The notes under the pieces were generated by a model. That model was not told the DNA's origin and searched no databases. It saw only the letters and a program-made list of their open reading frames with translations. DNA of 35,996 bases from SVTX01 sp045612105 (lineage in GTDB: Bacteria > Bacillota > Clostridia > Oscillospirales > CAG-272), in assembly GCA_045612105.1 (NCBI GenBank), contig JAZKYL010000094.1, forward strand, positions 1 through 35,996. The letters are read 5' to 3'. Each line of letters starts with the position of its first letter. The stretch's first letter is position 1. The translations under genes were made by a program, and so were the position numbers. Of the stretch, positions 1-8,521 are shown piece after piece.

Positions 1-1
1 C

Positions 2-1384
2 AGTAGCCTTGAGGCAGAGAACGTTACCATTGAGAACAACAACGCAGCACAGAACACAAACGGCGTTGCTTATTTCACCGGCGGAATTCATATTCTTAAT
101 AATATTACAGTAACAGGCAACAGAGCCAACACAGGCGGAGTCTTCAACTTTAACAAGGCAGACGTAACAATGTCGAATATTACGGCAAAGGATAACGAAG
201 CCGACCTTGGCGGAGTGATCTACGCGCGTATGTCAACCCTTGAAATTGCCGACTCCACCTTTGAGAACAATAAATCAACCTCAAACGGCGGAGCTATCAG
301 CCTTGCGGGTGCTACGCTTGATATTTCGGGCGAATCTGTCTTCAAGGGAAATGACGCGGCAGGTCATGCAGGTGCTATCTACGTTTCTTATTACGACGAG
401 AAGGATAGCAATAATACGCTTATTAAAAAGTGGCAGGGAATACTGACTGTTAATGGCGGTAGCTTTGAAGGCAACACCGCTATGGCGGGAGGTGCCGTAA
501 GTATTCGTTCGAATTGCCAGGCAACCTTTACAGATACCGTCTTTGATGGCAACAGCGTAGCAGGAAACGACGGAACTGCCGACGGAAACGGAGAAGGCGG
601 CGGTGCTATCTATCAGGGATACGGAAAGCTTATCCTTGAGAACGTGGTTATGACCAATAATACCGCAGAGGTCTTTGGCGGAGCTATTGTCGCAGTTGGC
701 GGAACCGTGACGGCTATGGGCGGTGAGTTCAAGGACAATACCGCAGCACGCGGAGGTGCCGTTCACTCGGTTGAATCAGCGACAATGAGCTTTACAGGCA
801 CCAAATTTACCGCAAACCAAGCAACCGAATACAAGAGTGCTAACGGCGGTAAAGACGGCGGTGGAGCCATCAATGCCGAAAAGGGCAGGCTTACTCTCTC
901 GGGAGTAGTTATGGACGGTAACATTTCCGCATATTACGGAGGAGCTATCAATGCTCGTATGGGAACAGTTGAGATCAAGGACGGAACCGTTATAACCAAC
1001 TCTCAGGGCGGTACCGGTGCGGCACTTTACTTCCGTGAGGCGGGTACGACTGTAACTATAACCGATTCCACTGTGTCTAATAATACCGCAAAGTATTACG
1101 GTGTTATCTATATGACACAGGCAGGTACGCTTACCGTTGACGGACTCACCGTAGGCGGAAATAAGGCTGATAAGGGCGGTGTGTTCTACCTCAGCGGCGG
1201 TACGACTACATTCAGTGGCGTAGTTGCTACCGATAACGTTGCAACCACCAGCGGTAATCTGCTCTATATAAGTGCTGTAGCTACCATCAACTATGAAACT
1301 GATGAAGAAAAGGCTGTTTGGGAGACTAACACCTACGCTACAAGCTCTGCTACGGTAACCTACGTTGCGTCAGGCAACCAATAA
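2..1384 (+). CDS. Pmp-like beta-helix repeat protein, C-terminal part
   Basis: The frame is open from the first bases of the window, so this is the last 460 residues of a larger secreted protein; an internal ATG at 170 is not the true start. The sequence is a chain of 20-30 residue repeats with GGAIY/GGAVS and FxxNxA elements, the pattern of polymorphic outer membrane protein (Pmp) repeats and right-handed parallel beta-helices. Such proteins are usually adhesins or surface polysaccharide-binding proteins. No LPXTG, SLH or membrane anchor is present at the C-terminus, which ends in a non-repeat cap rich in Thr, Tyr and Val. The last 140 residues are nearly identical to the end of the next gene, so the two are recent paralogs. 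Whether this one also has an N-terminal dockerin cannot be seen. Family assignment is firm, function is inferred. Confidence 0.85.
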   Translation, partial: SSLEAENVTIENNNAAQNTNGVAYFTGGIHILNNITVTGNRANTGGVFNFNKADVTMSNITAKDNEADLGGVIYARMSTLEIADSTFENNKSTSNGGAISLAGATLDISGESVFKGNDAAGHAGAIYVSYYDEKDSNNTLIKKWQGILTVNGGSFEGNTAMAGGAVSIRSNCQATFTDTVFDGNSVAGNDGTADGNGEGGGAIYQGYGKLILENVVMTNNTAEVFGGAIVAVGGTVTAMGGEFKDNTAARGGAVHSVESATMSFTGTKFTANQATEYKSANGGKDGGGAINAEKGRLTLSGVVMDGNISAYYGGAINARMGTVEIKDGTVITNSQGGTGAALYFREAGTTVTITDSTVSNNTAKYYGVIYMTQAGTLTVDGLTVGGNKADKGGVFYLSGGTTTFSGVVATDNVATTSGNLLYISAVATINYETDEEKAVWETNTYATSSATVTYVASGNQ

Positions 1385-1386
1385 AA

Positions 1387-1432
1387 GCTCTAATATTGCG
1401 TTTTGTGCCGATTTCGGCACAAAACGCAGAGC
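1387..1432 (+). terminator. Hairpin after first repeat protein
   Basis: A perfect 14-bp inverted repeat (1398-1411 with 1414-1427) is extended by a GCTCT/AGAGC pair (1387-1391 with 1428-1432) with a bulge. It starts directly after the stop codon. There is no T-run behind it, so it may be an mRNA 3' stabiliser or a weak terminator. Confidence 0.5.
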
Positions 1433-1446
1433 CTGAATTAGAAAGT

Positions 1447-1514
1447 AAGCTGCGTTATCAGATCGGGCTATCACCTCGCAGAATAGCTTGACCGAAGTAA
1501 CGGGGCATAAGCTT
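1447..1514 (+). ncRNA. Structured leader of dockerin protein
   Basis: Nested complementary segments can be traced: AAGCT (1447-1451) with AGCTT (1510-1514), GTTA (1454-1457) with TAAC (1498-1501), TCGG (1463-1466) with CCGA (1492-1495), and GCTAT (1467-1471) with ATAGC (1483-1487), separated by small internal loops. The element lies 60 nt before the start codon of the dockerin gene. I compared it from memory with c-di-GMP, SAM, preQ1, THF and ZTP riboswitch consensus sequences and saw no match. It may be a cis-regulatory RNA or just a stable hairpin. Confidence 0.4.
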
Positions 1515-1573
1515 TAAAATATTATTTTGAAGACAAACGTGATTTTTGTCAGTAGAAAGGTATGGTAAACAAA

Positions 1574-4500
1574 ATGAAAAAGAAATTTTTAGCTTCAGTG
1601 CTATGCATCATTTTGATGTTTGGTGTATTCATCGCTGCTTCTATTGTAGCGGCGGCTGATGAGGAACTTACTGTTCCCGGCGACTTTATGAGAGACGGTG
1701 AAGTAAATACCAAGGATATAATCCTTCTTCGTCAATATTTGGCAAGATACGATTACGATAATGATACACCCCCGTTCGAGCTTCCCGAAGGGTCCGACGT
1801 AAACGGAGACGGTGTAATAAACACAAAGGATATTACCCTTCTCAGAGATTATCTGGTCGGAATTCAGATTCTCCAGCAGCCCGACGTTTTCAACGATTAT
1901 ACGGTGTATGCAGGAGATGACGCCAACTACGCTTGGTATCTTTGGACAGACGGAGCGATCGGAGACGCGGTTGAGGGCGCGAATACCGCAACCCTTACCG
2001 GTGCTACCGACGGACTCAGTTACGTTTGCGTAGTTTCATACGGACCCAACAGTGTTGTGAGTGAGCCCGTGCTCTATATGAGTGACAGAACTCACCCTGC
2101 TTGCGGTGAAATTTGTGAGTGCGAGGATGAAACTCACGAAAATATCACTTGGACTCCTATCGTCAGCCTTGATGAATTCAAAAAGGCTATGGAGATAGGC
2201 GGTAACTACTATCTTGGAGCAGATATCGCAGTTGATGAGAGCGTATACGTTAAGGCAGACACCAATCTTTGCCTTAACGGAAAGAAGCTTTCTTCCACAG
2301 GCGGTAACTTCTCGATGTTAAGAGTAGCTGCGGACGTAACTTTAACCCTTGCGGATTGCTCTGACGAGGAAAGAGTCGGATATATCGATCCCGAAACCGG
2401 TCTTTGGAATGAAGGCGTTTACACGGGAGAGGGAACTGCTACAGAACACACGCTTTACGGCGGTGTTATTACCGGCGGTAGCTCAAATCTCGGCGGTGCT
2501 ATTTACGCAAACGGAAATCTTAACCTTTATAACGTCAATTTTGCGGGAAATAAGGCTTCAAGCAACGGCGGAGCTATCGACCTTGTAGGCGGCGTTATGA
2601 CGGCAAAGGGAGATAACGTATTCGTCGGTAATACCGCGGTAGGACATGCGGGTGCTATCTACGTAACTTACGCAACAGAAGGTCCTACTGGCGTTCTGAA
2701 TATGAACGGCGGTACCTTTGCATACAACAGTGCTATGGGCGGCGGCGCGGTAAGCATTCGCTCAAGTTGTGAGGCAAGTTTTGACGGTTCAACCTTTATC
2801 GGAAATAGCGTTTCCGGATATCAGGTGGATGCAGAAGGCAACGGCGAAAACGACGGCGACGGAGAAGGCGGCGGCGCGATCTACGTAGGCTATGGCGCAT
2901 TGACCCTGAATAACGTTACTATGACAGGAAATACCTCCGAGTACGTGGGCGGTGCAGTCAACGCACTCAAGAGTGACGTAAGCGTTATAGACGGAAGCTT
3001 CAATAACAACGAAGCGGTCAGAGGCGGTGCTTTCAATATCATTAATAACAGCACAGTTGTGTTCACAGGTACTACATTCAGCGAAAATATCGCAACCGGT
3101 GAAGCAAATACCGAGGGTGGAGGAGCTATCAACTCCGAAGAAAGTGCTCTGACCCTTTCCGCAGTGACCATGGACGGCAACAGTGCGGGATACTACGGCG
3201 GTGCCATCAATGCCCGTAAGGGAACTGTTGTTATTAACGATAATACTGTAATAAAGAACTCCAAGGGAGCTACCGGCGCGGCGCTTTACTTCCGCGAGGC
3301 AGGCACCTCTGTCACAATTATAGATGCGACAATTTCCGATAATACCGCAACAAATAACGGTGTTATTTATATGACCCAGGCGGGAACTCTTACCGTTGAC
3401 AGACTTACCGCTACCGGTAATGATGCAGATCAGGGCGGTGTGTTCTACGTCAGCGGAGGTACGATCACTTTGAATAACGTGATCGCAACCGGTAACAATG
3501 CCAAAAACGGCGGCGTACTGTACGCGGGCGGAGCCAACATAACCGTCAATGATTCCACATTTGGTGAAGCTGAGAACGGTAACACTGCTTCCAAGGACGG
3601 TGGCGCGATCTACTCCGCAAGCGGAAGCACGACTGTAAATGCTTCCAATATTTCGGGTAACGTTACTACTGCAAACGGCGGTGCGATATTCGTCAAGGGC
3701 GGAAGCGTAACCGTTGGAAACGATACCGTATTGAATGGTAACAATGCTACGGTCGGCGGCGCGATATATGCCGAGGGCGGAAGCGTTACTCTTGATGGCG
3801 GTGTTGTTCTGGGCGATAATAACGCTGAGAACGGCGGCGCGATCTATGCTGTAAACGGAGCAGAGGTAAATCTTGCAGCAGTAACTCTTCAGAATAACGT
3901 CGCAACTACTTACGGTGGTGCGATCTCTGTTGAGGGTGCTACGCTGAACCTTGGCACAGGTACAATCCTTGAGGGCAATAGCGCGGGAAGTTTCGGTGGA
4001 GCATTATATATCCACAATTATACCTACGAGGTTGACAATACTCCCGAGGGCGCGGAAGAACCCGTCATCGAGACCGTTACACTTAATGCAAACGTAACTG
4101 TTGACGGCGCAAGCTTCAATAATAACACAGCTCTTCGCGGCGGTGCTATTTACGTAGCGCAGAATGAATATACTATCACGAATTCCCAGCTTTTGGGCAA
4201 TAGCGCGACCGAGCTTAACTACGGCGGCGGTGCAATCTACAGTACCGAGTCGACAGGAAACCTGAGCGAAGTTACTTTTGTAAATAATACCTCTCATAAG
4301 GGTGGCGCGGTTGCGCTTCACTCGGGATCAGAGGTTAACGTTTCTTCTATGACTGCAATAGGCAACCAGGCAACTCTTAATTCCGAAGAAAAGCTTGGTG
4401 TCGGTGGTGTGTTCTATCTGAATAATGCTACTTTGAATCTTGTAAAGGGCGAATTTGATACTATCATCTTCGGTTCTTCTGTTGAGGGCGAGGGCAATAC

Positions 4501-5962
4501 TGCGGTAGACGGCGGTGTAATTTACGCGGAGAACAACGCTGTCGTAACGATAGTTGCTGCGGAATTTATAGGCAACAGCGCTACTAATTACGGCGGTGCA
4601 ATCTATGCTAAGGCATCTGAGCTTGCAATTAGCGGAGACGCTACTGTTTTCAATGCAAACACTTCGACAAACCTTGGCGGAGCAATATTCGTTACAGGAA
4701 GCGACGTTGAGTTGACCGACGTTGAGATGAGCGAAAACAGCGCAACGAATAATGGCGGAGCGTTCTATGTAACGTCCAGTACTGTAACGATAAACGGCGG
4801 AAGCTTTACAAAGAATACAGCGGTTCTCGGCGGAGCAGTATATGCTGTCAATGAGTCACAGCTTACCATTGAGAACGTCGAGTTCAGTGAAAATATTGCA
4901 TCCAACCACGGCGGAGCGATAGGCGCTTACAATGCGGACTTGATTATAAGCGGTGAAAACACGGTGTTTAATGCAAATACAGCCGCTAAATACGGTGGAG
5001 CTATCTATTTGAGTAATCAGACAGTAGAAGGCAAATATGAAGGTGCTACGCTCATAATGACCGATGGTACATTCTCCGAAAATACCGCTTTCGCAGGTGG
5101 AGCTATCAACGGAAGAACCAATAGTGAGATGTCTATTACCGGAACCTTGTTTAGTAACAACTCTGTAACCGCAGAAACGACCAATGAGGGCGGCGGAGCT
5201 ATCTATCAAGGATACGGAAAGATGACTCTTGTAAATGTGGATATGATTGGAAACACCGCAACTGTTTACGGTGGTGCGATCGTTGCCGTTGGTAATACTG
5301 TAATTGTAACAGGCGGTGAGTTTAAGGACAACTCTGCGGCACGCGGCGGCGCGATCAATGCGCTTGAAAGCACAATGAGCTTTACAGGTACAAAATTCAC
5401 TACTAACTCTGCTACCAGAAACTCGGCTAATACCGATGGCGGTGGAGCCATCAATGCGGAAAAGGGCACGCTTACTCTCTCGGGAGTAATAATGGACGGT
5501 AACACCTCCAAGTATTACGGCGGAGCGATCAATGCCCGCAAGGGAATAGTTGAGATCAAGGACGGAACCGTTATAACCAACTCTCAGGGCGGTACCGGTG
5601 CGGCACTTTACTTCCGTGAGGCGGGTACTACCGTAACCATAACCGATTCCACTGTGTCTAATAATACCGCAACGGCTAACGGTGTTATCTATATGACAAG
5701 CGCAGGTACGCTTACAGTTAACGGACTTACCGTAAGCGGAAACAATGCCAACAACGGCGGTGTGTTCTACCTCAGCGGCGGTACGACCACGTTCAGTGGC
5801 GTAGTTGCTACCGATAACGTTGCGAAAACCAACGGTAATCTGCTCTATATAAGTGCAATAGCTACTATCAAATATGAGACAGATGAAGAAAAGGCAGTTT
5901 GGGAGAATAACACCTACGCAACAAACACCGCAACCGTAACCTACGAATCAACCCAACAGTAA
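1574..5962 (+). CDS. Dockerin-bearing Pmp-like beta-helix protein
   Basis: This is a secreted giant of 1462 residues. It opens with a Lys-rich signal peptide and a hydrophobic core ending near AAADEE. A type I dockerin follows at about residues 34-95, with two calcium-loop repeats, each ending in NTKDI and a leucine-rich helix; the second has the canonical DVNGDG loop. A short Ig-like stretch (YAWYLW to YVCVVSYG) and a pectate-lyase-like start come next. The rest is nearly forty GGAI/GGVF repeats of the Pmp type, forming a predicted right-handed beta-helix. The dockerin implies docking to a cohesin on a scaffold or cell surface, so the beta-helix is probably displayed in an extracellular complex. 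The start at 1574 is preferred over an in-frame ATG at 1562, because AGAAAGG (1554-1560) ends only one base before 1562. The 3' module is shared with the gene upstream. Confidence 0.85.
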   Translation: MKKKFLASVLCIILMFGVFIAASIVAAADEELTVPGDFMRDGEVNTKDIILLRQYLARYDYDNDTPPFELPEGSDVNGDGVINTKDITLLRDYLVGIQILQQPDVFNDYTVYAGDDANYAWYLWTDGAIGDAVEGANTATLTGATDGLSYVCVVSYGPNSVVSEPVLYMSDRTHPACGEICECEDETHENITWTPIVSLDEFKKAMEIGGNYYLGADIAVDESVYVKADTNLCLNGKKLSSTGGNFSMLRVAADVTLTLADCSDEERVGYIDPETGLWNEGVYTGEGTATEHTLYGGVITGGSSNLGGAIYANGNLNLYNVNFAGNKASSNGGAIDLVGGVMTAKGDNVFVGNTAVGHAGAIYVTYATEGPTGVLNMNGGTFAYNSAMGGGAVSIRSSCEASFDGSTFIGNSVSGYQVDAEGNGENDGDGEGGGAIYVGYGALTLNNVTMTGNTSEYVGGAVNALKSDVSVIDGSFNNNEAVRGGAFNIINNSTVVFTGTTFSENIATGEANTEGGGAINSEESALTLSAVTMDGNSAGYYGGAINARKGTVVINDNTVIKNSKGATGAALYFREAGTSVTIIDATISDNTATNNGVIYMTQAGTLTVDRLTATGNDADQGGVFYVSGGTITLNNVIATGNNAKNGGVLYAGGANITVNDSTFGEAENGNTASKDGGAIYSASGSTTVNASNISGNVTTANGGAIFVKGGSVTVGNDTVLNGNNATVGGAIYAEGGSVTLDGGVVLGDNNAENGGAIYAVNGAEVNLAAVTLQNNVATTYGGAISVEGATLNLGTGTILEGNSAGSFGGALYIHNYTYEVDNTPEGAEEPVIETVTLNANVTVDGASFNNNTALRGGAIYVAQNEYTITNSQLLGNSATELNYGGGAIYSTESTGNLSEVTFVNNTSHKGGAVALHSGSEVNVSSMTAIGNQATLNSEEKLGVGGVFYLNNATLNLVKGEFDTIIFGSSVEGEGNTAVDGGVIYAENNAVVTIVAAEFIGNSATNYGGAIYAKASELAISGDATVFNANTSTNLGGAIFVTGSDVELTDVEMSENSATNNGGAFYVTSSTVTINGGSFTKNTAVLGGAVYAVNESQLTIENVEFSENIASNHGGAIGAYNADLIISGENTVFNANTAAKYGGAIYLSNQTVEGKYEGATLIMTDGTFSENTAFAGGAINGRTNSEMSITGTLFSNNSVTAETTNEGGGAIYQGYGKMTLVNVDMIGNTATVYGGAIVAVGNTVIVTGGEFKDNSAARGGAINALESTMSFTGTKFTTNSATRNSANTDGGGAINAEKGTLTLSGVIMDGNTSKYYGGAINARKGIVEIKDGTVITNSQGGTGAALYFREAGTTVTITDSTVSNNTATANGVIYMTSAGTLTVNGLTVSGNNANNGGVFYLSGGTTTFSGVVATDNVAKTNGNLLYISAIATIKYETDEEKAVWENNTYATNTATVTYESTQQ

Positions 5963-5974
5963 AGGGAAAAAGTT

Positions 5975-7810
5975 ATGAAAATAATCAAAGTTACAGTTAT
6001 CTGTGCGTTGGTTTGCGCAATGATGCTGGGCGGAGGCTCGTCCTTCGCCCGGGCATTGGATACTCCCGAGATCGTGAGCAGCCCTTCCAATGCTTCACAG
6101 AATAATGCTGTGATAAAAGAGAATGCCCCCGACAGTGCCGAAGGCATCATCACTCCCCCCGCATCTCAGGCGGCGGGTGACGGTGCCGAGGGCGGCACGG
6201 CTATGACCTTCCCCAGCGAGACCAACTCCTTTGTTAAGGACTATTATATCGGTGCGACGGATCAGAATGCCCCCTTCTTTGACACGGTGCTTCCTCTTAT
6301 AAAGGAAAACATCGAGGAGAACAATAAGCATTCAATAACCCCCTACTACGACAAGTTTCCCCTTGCCAATAACCCCGAAAACTTTCAGGGTCTGGGCTCT
6401 ACTACATATGCGAATATAAATGGCAAAACCGTTACGGCAGAAGCCTTTTATCGTCTGACCAACGAGTCGCTTCACGACCCCAACGCGGGTATGGGACTGA
6501 TGATATATCAGTGCATTCAGTATAAGCTGAAGCATCCCGAGGAGGACGTGAAGATAACATTCTCGTCCTACCGCACCTCTGCGACCGCGTCGGTCTGCGT
6601 GCTTCCCGAGAGCAAATATTACGGATATATGCGCTCGCTTTACGGCACGAATTACGACGAGCACGGTTTTGTGCGAATCTCCTATATGCTGGTAGAAGCG
6701 GCAAGAATGGGAATCGAGGTCACAATGGTGAATCACCTTCAGTCCTACGGCGTAAAGCAGTATAACCCCGAAACGGGCAAGCTGAAGTACAGAAAGCACC
6801 TGAATTTTGAGACCTATTTTGCCAAGGCTGCCGATACCGAGTGCTATGATAAGTATGCCGAGGGTAAGAAGGTATCCGATTTCCTTAACTGCGCAACTGT
6901 TGAATGGACGGTAGACGACCAGACCTGCAATATGCAGCACGTCAAGAGCGCGTCTGTATCTCATTATCTGGCTACCGACGGAACCGAGCATCGCTCTGCG
7001 GTGTTCTTCAGCAGCGCAAATCTGGATGAAAACAGCTATATAGGTGCTAACGGTAATAATAATTCTCAGTCGGGAGTTATCGTTTCCGATCACGATGATC
7101 TTTATCGCGTTACCTATAACTATACACAGCTTATGGCTAAGTATACGGGTCTTGAGCAGATGCAGGAGCTTCGTCTTATAGTAGCTCAGGCAAATGAGAA
7201 TCAGATAGCGCTTATTATGAGCGGCAGAGGCGATGAGATCCCCAAAGATCAGCAGATAGTCTATCTCGGAACCGAGAACGATCCCGTTTTCGAGCTCTAT
7301 TTCACCCCCTTTGGCGGCGGAGTGGACACCTGGGATATGGTGCATAATCCCGTAAGTAAGTACGCAAGCAAGCTGCTTTCCTCCAAGGACTATATTGAGG
7401 TTATCTGGAACGAGTACGGATACGGAAGAAGCTATCTCGGATATGCTTTGACTCAAGTATTCAATACAGCATACGTCAATAATCCCAATCCCAATAATAA
7501 GTTTGCTATCCGAGTGACCGACTTTGACGCCGCGGCAATTCAGCAGCTGAAGGTTGGCGAGGAGATCGGATATTGCAGCGTTAAGAGCGGAAATGGAATA
7601 CATTCCAAGGATATTATGATGTCCTACGAGGAGGACGGTCAGAGACATTACGTTTCGCTCCTTACCTCTTGTAACTTCTATATGATCGCGTTTAACTACC
7701 GTACCAATTCTATGTTGGTCATTCACGAGACCGACGAGACGGGCAACGGATTCTATAAGATCATGGGAGAGAAATATTCTTACGGAATGATAAAAAACGA
7801 TCAAAAATAA
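5975..7810 (+). CDS. Secreted phospholipase D-like protein
   Basis: This 611-residue protein has a signal peptide (residues 1-27), a low-complexity Ser/Pro/Ala linker, and two halves, each with a phospholipase D-like motif. The first is H322-V-K324 followed by SSANLD with Asn349. The second is H543-S-K545 followed by TSCNF with Asn567. This is the HxK...GSxN layout of the PLD superfamily, in which two His residues form one active site acting on phosphodiesters. In both motifs the usual Asp of HxKxxxxD is Ser. The gene begins 12 nt after the dockerin protein, with AAAGGG as ribosome binding site, so the two are almost certainly co-transcribed. The substrate could be phospholipid, teichoic acid, nucleic acid or another phosphodiester; nothing in the sequence decides this. 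The superfamily call is fairly firm, activity is uncertain. Confidence 0.7.
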   Translation: MKIIKVTVICALVCAMMLGGGSSFARALDTPEIVSSPSNASQNNAVIKENAPDSAEGIITPPASQAAGDGAEGGTAMTFPSETNSFVKDYYIGATDQNAPFFDTVLPLIKENIEENNKHSITPYYDKFPLANNPENFQGLGSTTYANINGKTVTAEAFYRLTNESLHDPNAGMGLMIYQCIQYKLKHPEEDVKITFSSYRTSATASVCVLPESKYYGYMRSLYGTNYDEHGFVRISYMLVEAARMGIEVTMVNHLQSYGVKQYNPETGKLKYRKHLNFETYFAKAADTECYDKYAEGKKVSDFLNCATVEWTVDDQTCNMQHVKSASVSHYLATDGTEHRSAVFFSSANLDENSYIGANGNNNSQSGVIVSDHDDLYRVTYNYTQLMAKYTGLEQMQELRLIVAQANENQIALIMSGRGDEIPKDQQIVYLGTENDPVFELYFTPFGGGVDTWDMVHNPVSKYASKLLSSKDYIEVIWNEYGYGRSYLGYALTQVFNTAYVNNPNPNNKFAIRVTDFDAAAIQQLKVGEEIGYCSVKSGNGIHSKDIMMSYEEDGQRHYVSLLTSCNFYMIAFNYRTNSMLVIHETDETGNGFYKIMGEKYSYGMIKNDQK

Positions 7811-7814
7811 CCCC

Positions 7815-7844
7815 AAAAGGCATCTGCTTCGGCAGATGCCTTTT
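7815..7844 (+). terminator. Rho-independent terminator
   Basis: AAAAGGCATCTGC, a TTCG tetraloop and GCAGATGCCTTTT form a strong stem with a short T-run right after the PLD-like gene. It closes the dockerin/PLD operon. Confidence 0.9.
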
Positions 7845-7859
7845 AGGTAAAAAACGTGA

Positions 7860-7943
7860 GAATACGAGGAAAAGCTCGCAGAGCTGATAAAAACGATGAA
7901 AGCGGAAATCGCGGAGATGAAAAAAGTAGCGAAGAACGCATAA
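7860..7943 (+). pseudogene. Remnant of coiled-coil C-terminus
   Basis: A short open frame reads as a Glu/Lys/Ala-rich heptad-like tail (starting EYEEKLAELIKTMKAEIAEM) and ends in TAA. A TGA stop lies directly before it, so no start with a ribosome binding site is available; the only internal ATG would give about 15 residues. It looks like the degraded end of a coiled-coil protein gene. A chance frame is possible. Confidence 0.35.
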
Positions 7944-7947
7944 CGAC

Positions 7948-7977
7948 AGAGGGGCGACTACAAGCAGTCGCCCCTCA
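7948..7977 (+). terminator. GC-rich hairpin
   Basis: GAGGGGCGACT pairs with AGTCGCCCCTC around a six-base loop, five bases after the remnant stop codon. It lacks a T-run on either strand, so a terminator role is tentative. Confidence 0.45.
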
Positions 7978-8032
7978 ATATTTGCGGTGCAGTAGGCAAA
8001 GAAAAGGGCGGCAAAAATTTTCTCAAAACACA

Positions 8033-8061
8033 TTGACAAACATCGAAGTGTGTGTTATAAT
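8033..8061 (+). promoter_or_regulatory. SigA-type promoter of arsR operon
   Basis: TTGACA at 8033-8038 and TATAAT at 8056-8061 are separated by exactly 17 bases, a consensus housekeeping promoter 42 nt before the arsR start. Confidence 0.9.
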
Positions 8062-8081
8062 ACATCTACACTTATCGATGT
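8040..8081. promoter_or_regulatory. Probable ArsR operator
   Basis: An inverted repeat overlaps the spacer and the -10 region: ACATCGAAGTGT (8040-8051) and ACACTTATCGATGT (8068-8081). Apart from a two-base insertion the arms are complementary. ArsR repressors commonly bind such sites over their own promoter and release them on metal(loid) binding, so autoregulation is likely. Confidence 0.75.
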
Positions 8082-8102
8082 GTTGGAAGGAGGAAAGGCA
8101 AA

Positions 8103-8426
8103 ATGGCATTTAAGCACAATGAGGGAATAAAGATATTCAAGGCTCTTGCAGACGATAACCGTCTTGAGATTATGGAGCTTCTGATGAATGGCGAGAAGTG
8201 CGGTTGTGAGCTTCTTGATGCTTTGAAAATTGGACAGTCAACTCTTTCACATCATATGCGTATACTGTGTGAAGCTGGACTTGTAGATGCCTGCAAGGAA
8301 GGCAAATGGATGCACTATTCGCTATCCGCAGAAGGCTCGGCACAAGTCAGAGAGTTGATCGAAAGATACACCCTATCACCCGACAAAGCTTGTAGCTACA
8401 AGAAATGCGATAGTTGCAAGAAATAA
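8103..8426 (+). CDS. ArsR/SmtB family repressor
   Basis: At 107 residues this has the usual length of a winged-helix ArsR/SmtB regulator. The helix-turn-helix region is ALKIGQSTLSHHMRILCEAG (residues 40-59). A Cys pair, C33-G-C35, sits where many ArsR proteins have their metal-sensing CxC(D)L element. Three further Cys lie near the C-terminus (97, 102, 105), giving several possible soft-metal or As(III)/Sb(III) ligands. Dissociation on metal(loid) binding would derepress the operon. AAGGAGG (8087-8093) is an ideal ribosome binding site for the ATG at 8103. The promoter and overlapping inverted repeat upstream indicate autorepression. Family very sure; the inducer is inferred from the neighbours. 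Confidence 0.93.
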   Translation: MAFKHNEGIKIFKALADDNRLEIMELLMNGEKCGCELLDALKIGQSTLSHHMRILCEAGLVDACKEGKWMHYSLSAEGSAQVRELIERYTLSPDKACSYKKCDSCKK

Positions 8427-8433
8427 TATTGGC

Positions 8434-8466
8434 TTATAAGGTCAGTGCGTTTTGTGCTGACCTATA
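8434..8466 (+). promoter_or_regulatory. Intercistronic hairpin arsR/permease
   Basis: AGGTCAG (8439-8445) pairs with CTGACCT (8457-8463), extended by flanking TATA. With no T-run it is more likely an mRNA processing or stability element setting the regulator/transporter ratio than a full terminator. Confidence 0.5.
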
Positions 8467-8521
8467 AACAAAACCAACACATTGATACATATAGATATAT
8501 AAATGTAATTGGAGGTACATT

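Noticed and set aside
2400..5900. Regular short repeats in the giant gene, considered as CRISPR or non-coding repeat array.
   Set aside because: The repeats stay in one reading frame and encode the GGAI protein motif with variable synonymous bases; they are coding.
6332..7816. A 494-codon open frame on the minus strand opposite the PLD-like gene.
   Set aside because: It is the antisense shadow of a gene with clear signal peptide, PLD motifs and ribosome binding site; no own start signal or family.
7856..8113. An 85-codon frame across the arsR promoter.
   Set aside because: It covers a promoter, an operator and a hairpin, and its composition is not protein-like.
8478..8510. AT-rich quasi-palindrome before the permease gene, considered as second ArsR operator.
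   Set aside because: Arms are imperfect and there is no promoter next to it; the similarity to the site at 8040-8081 is limited to AT-rich words.
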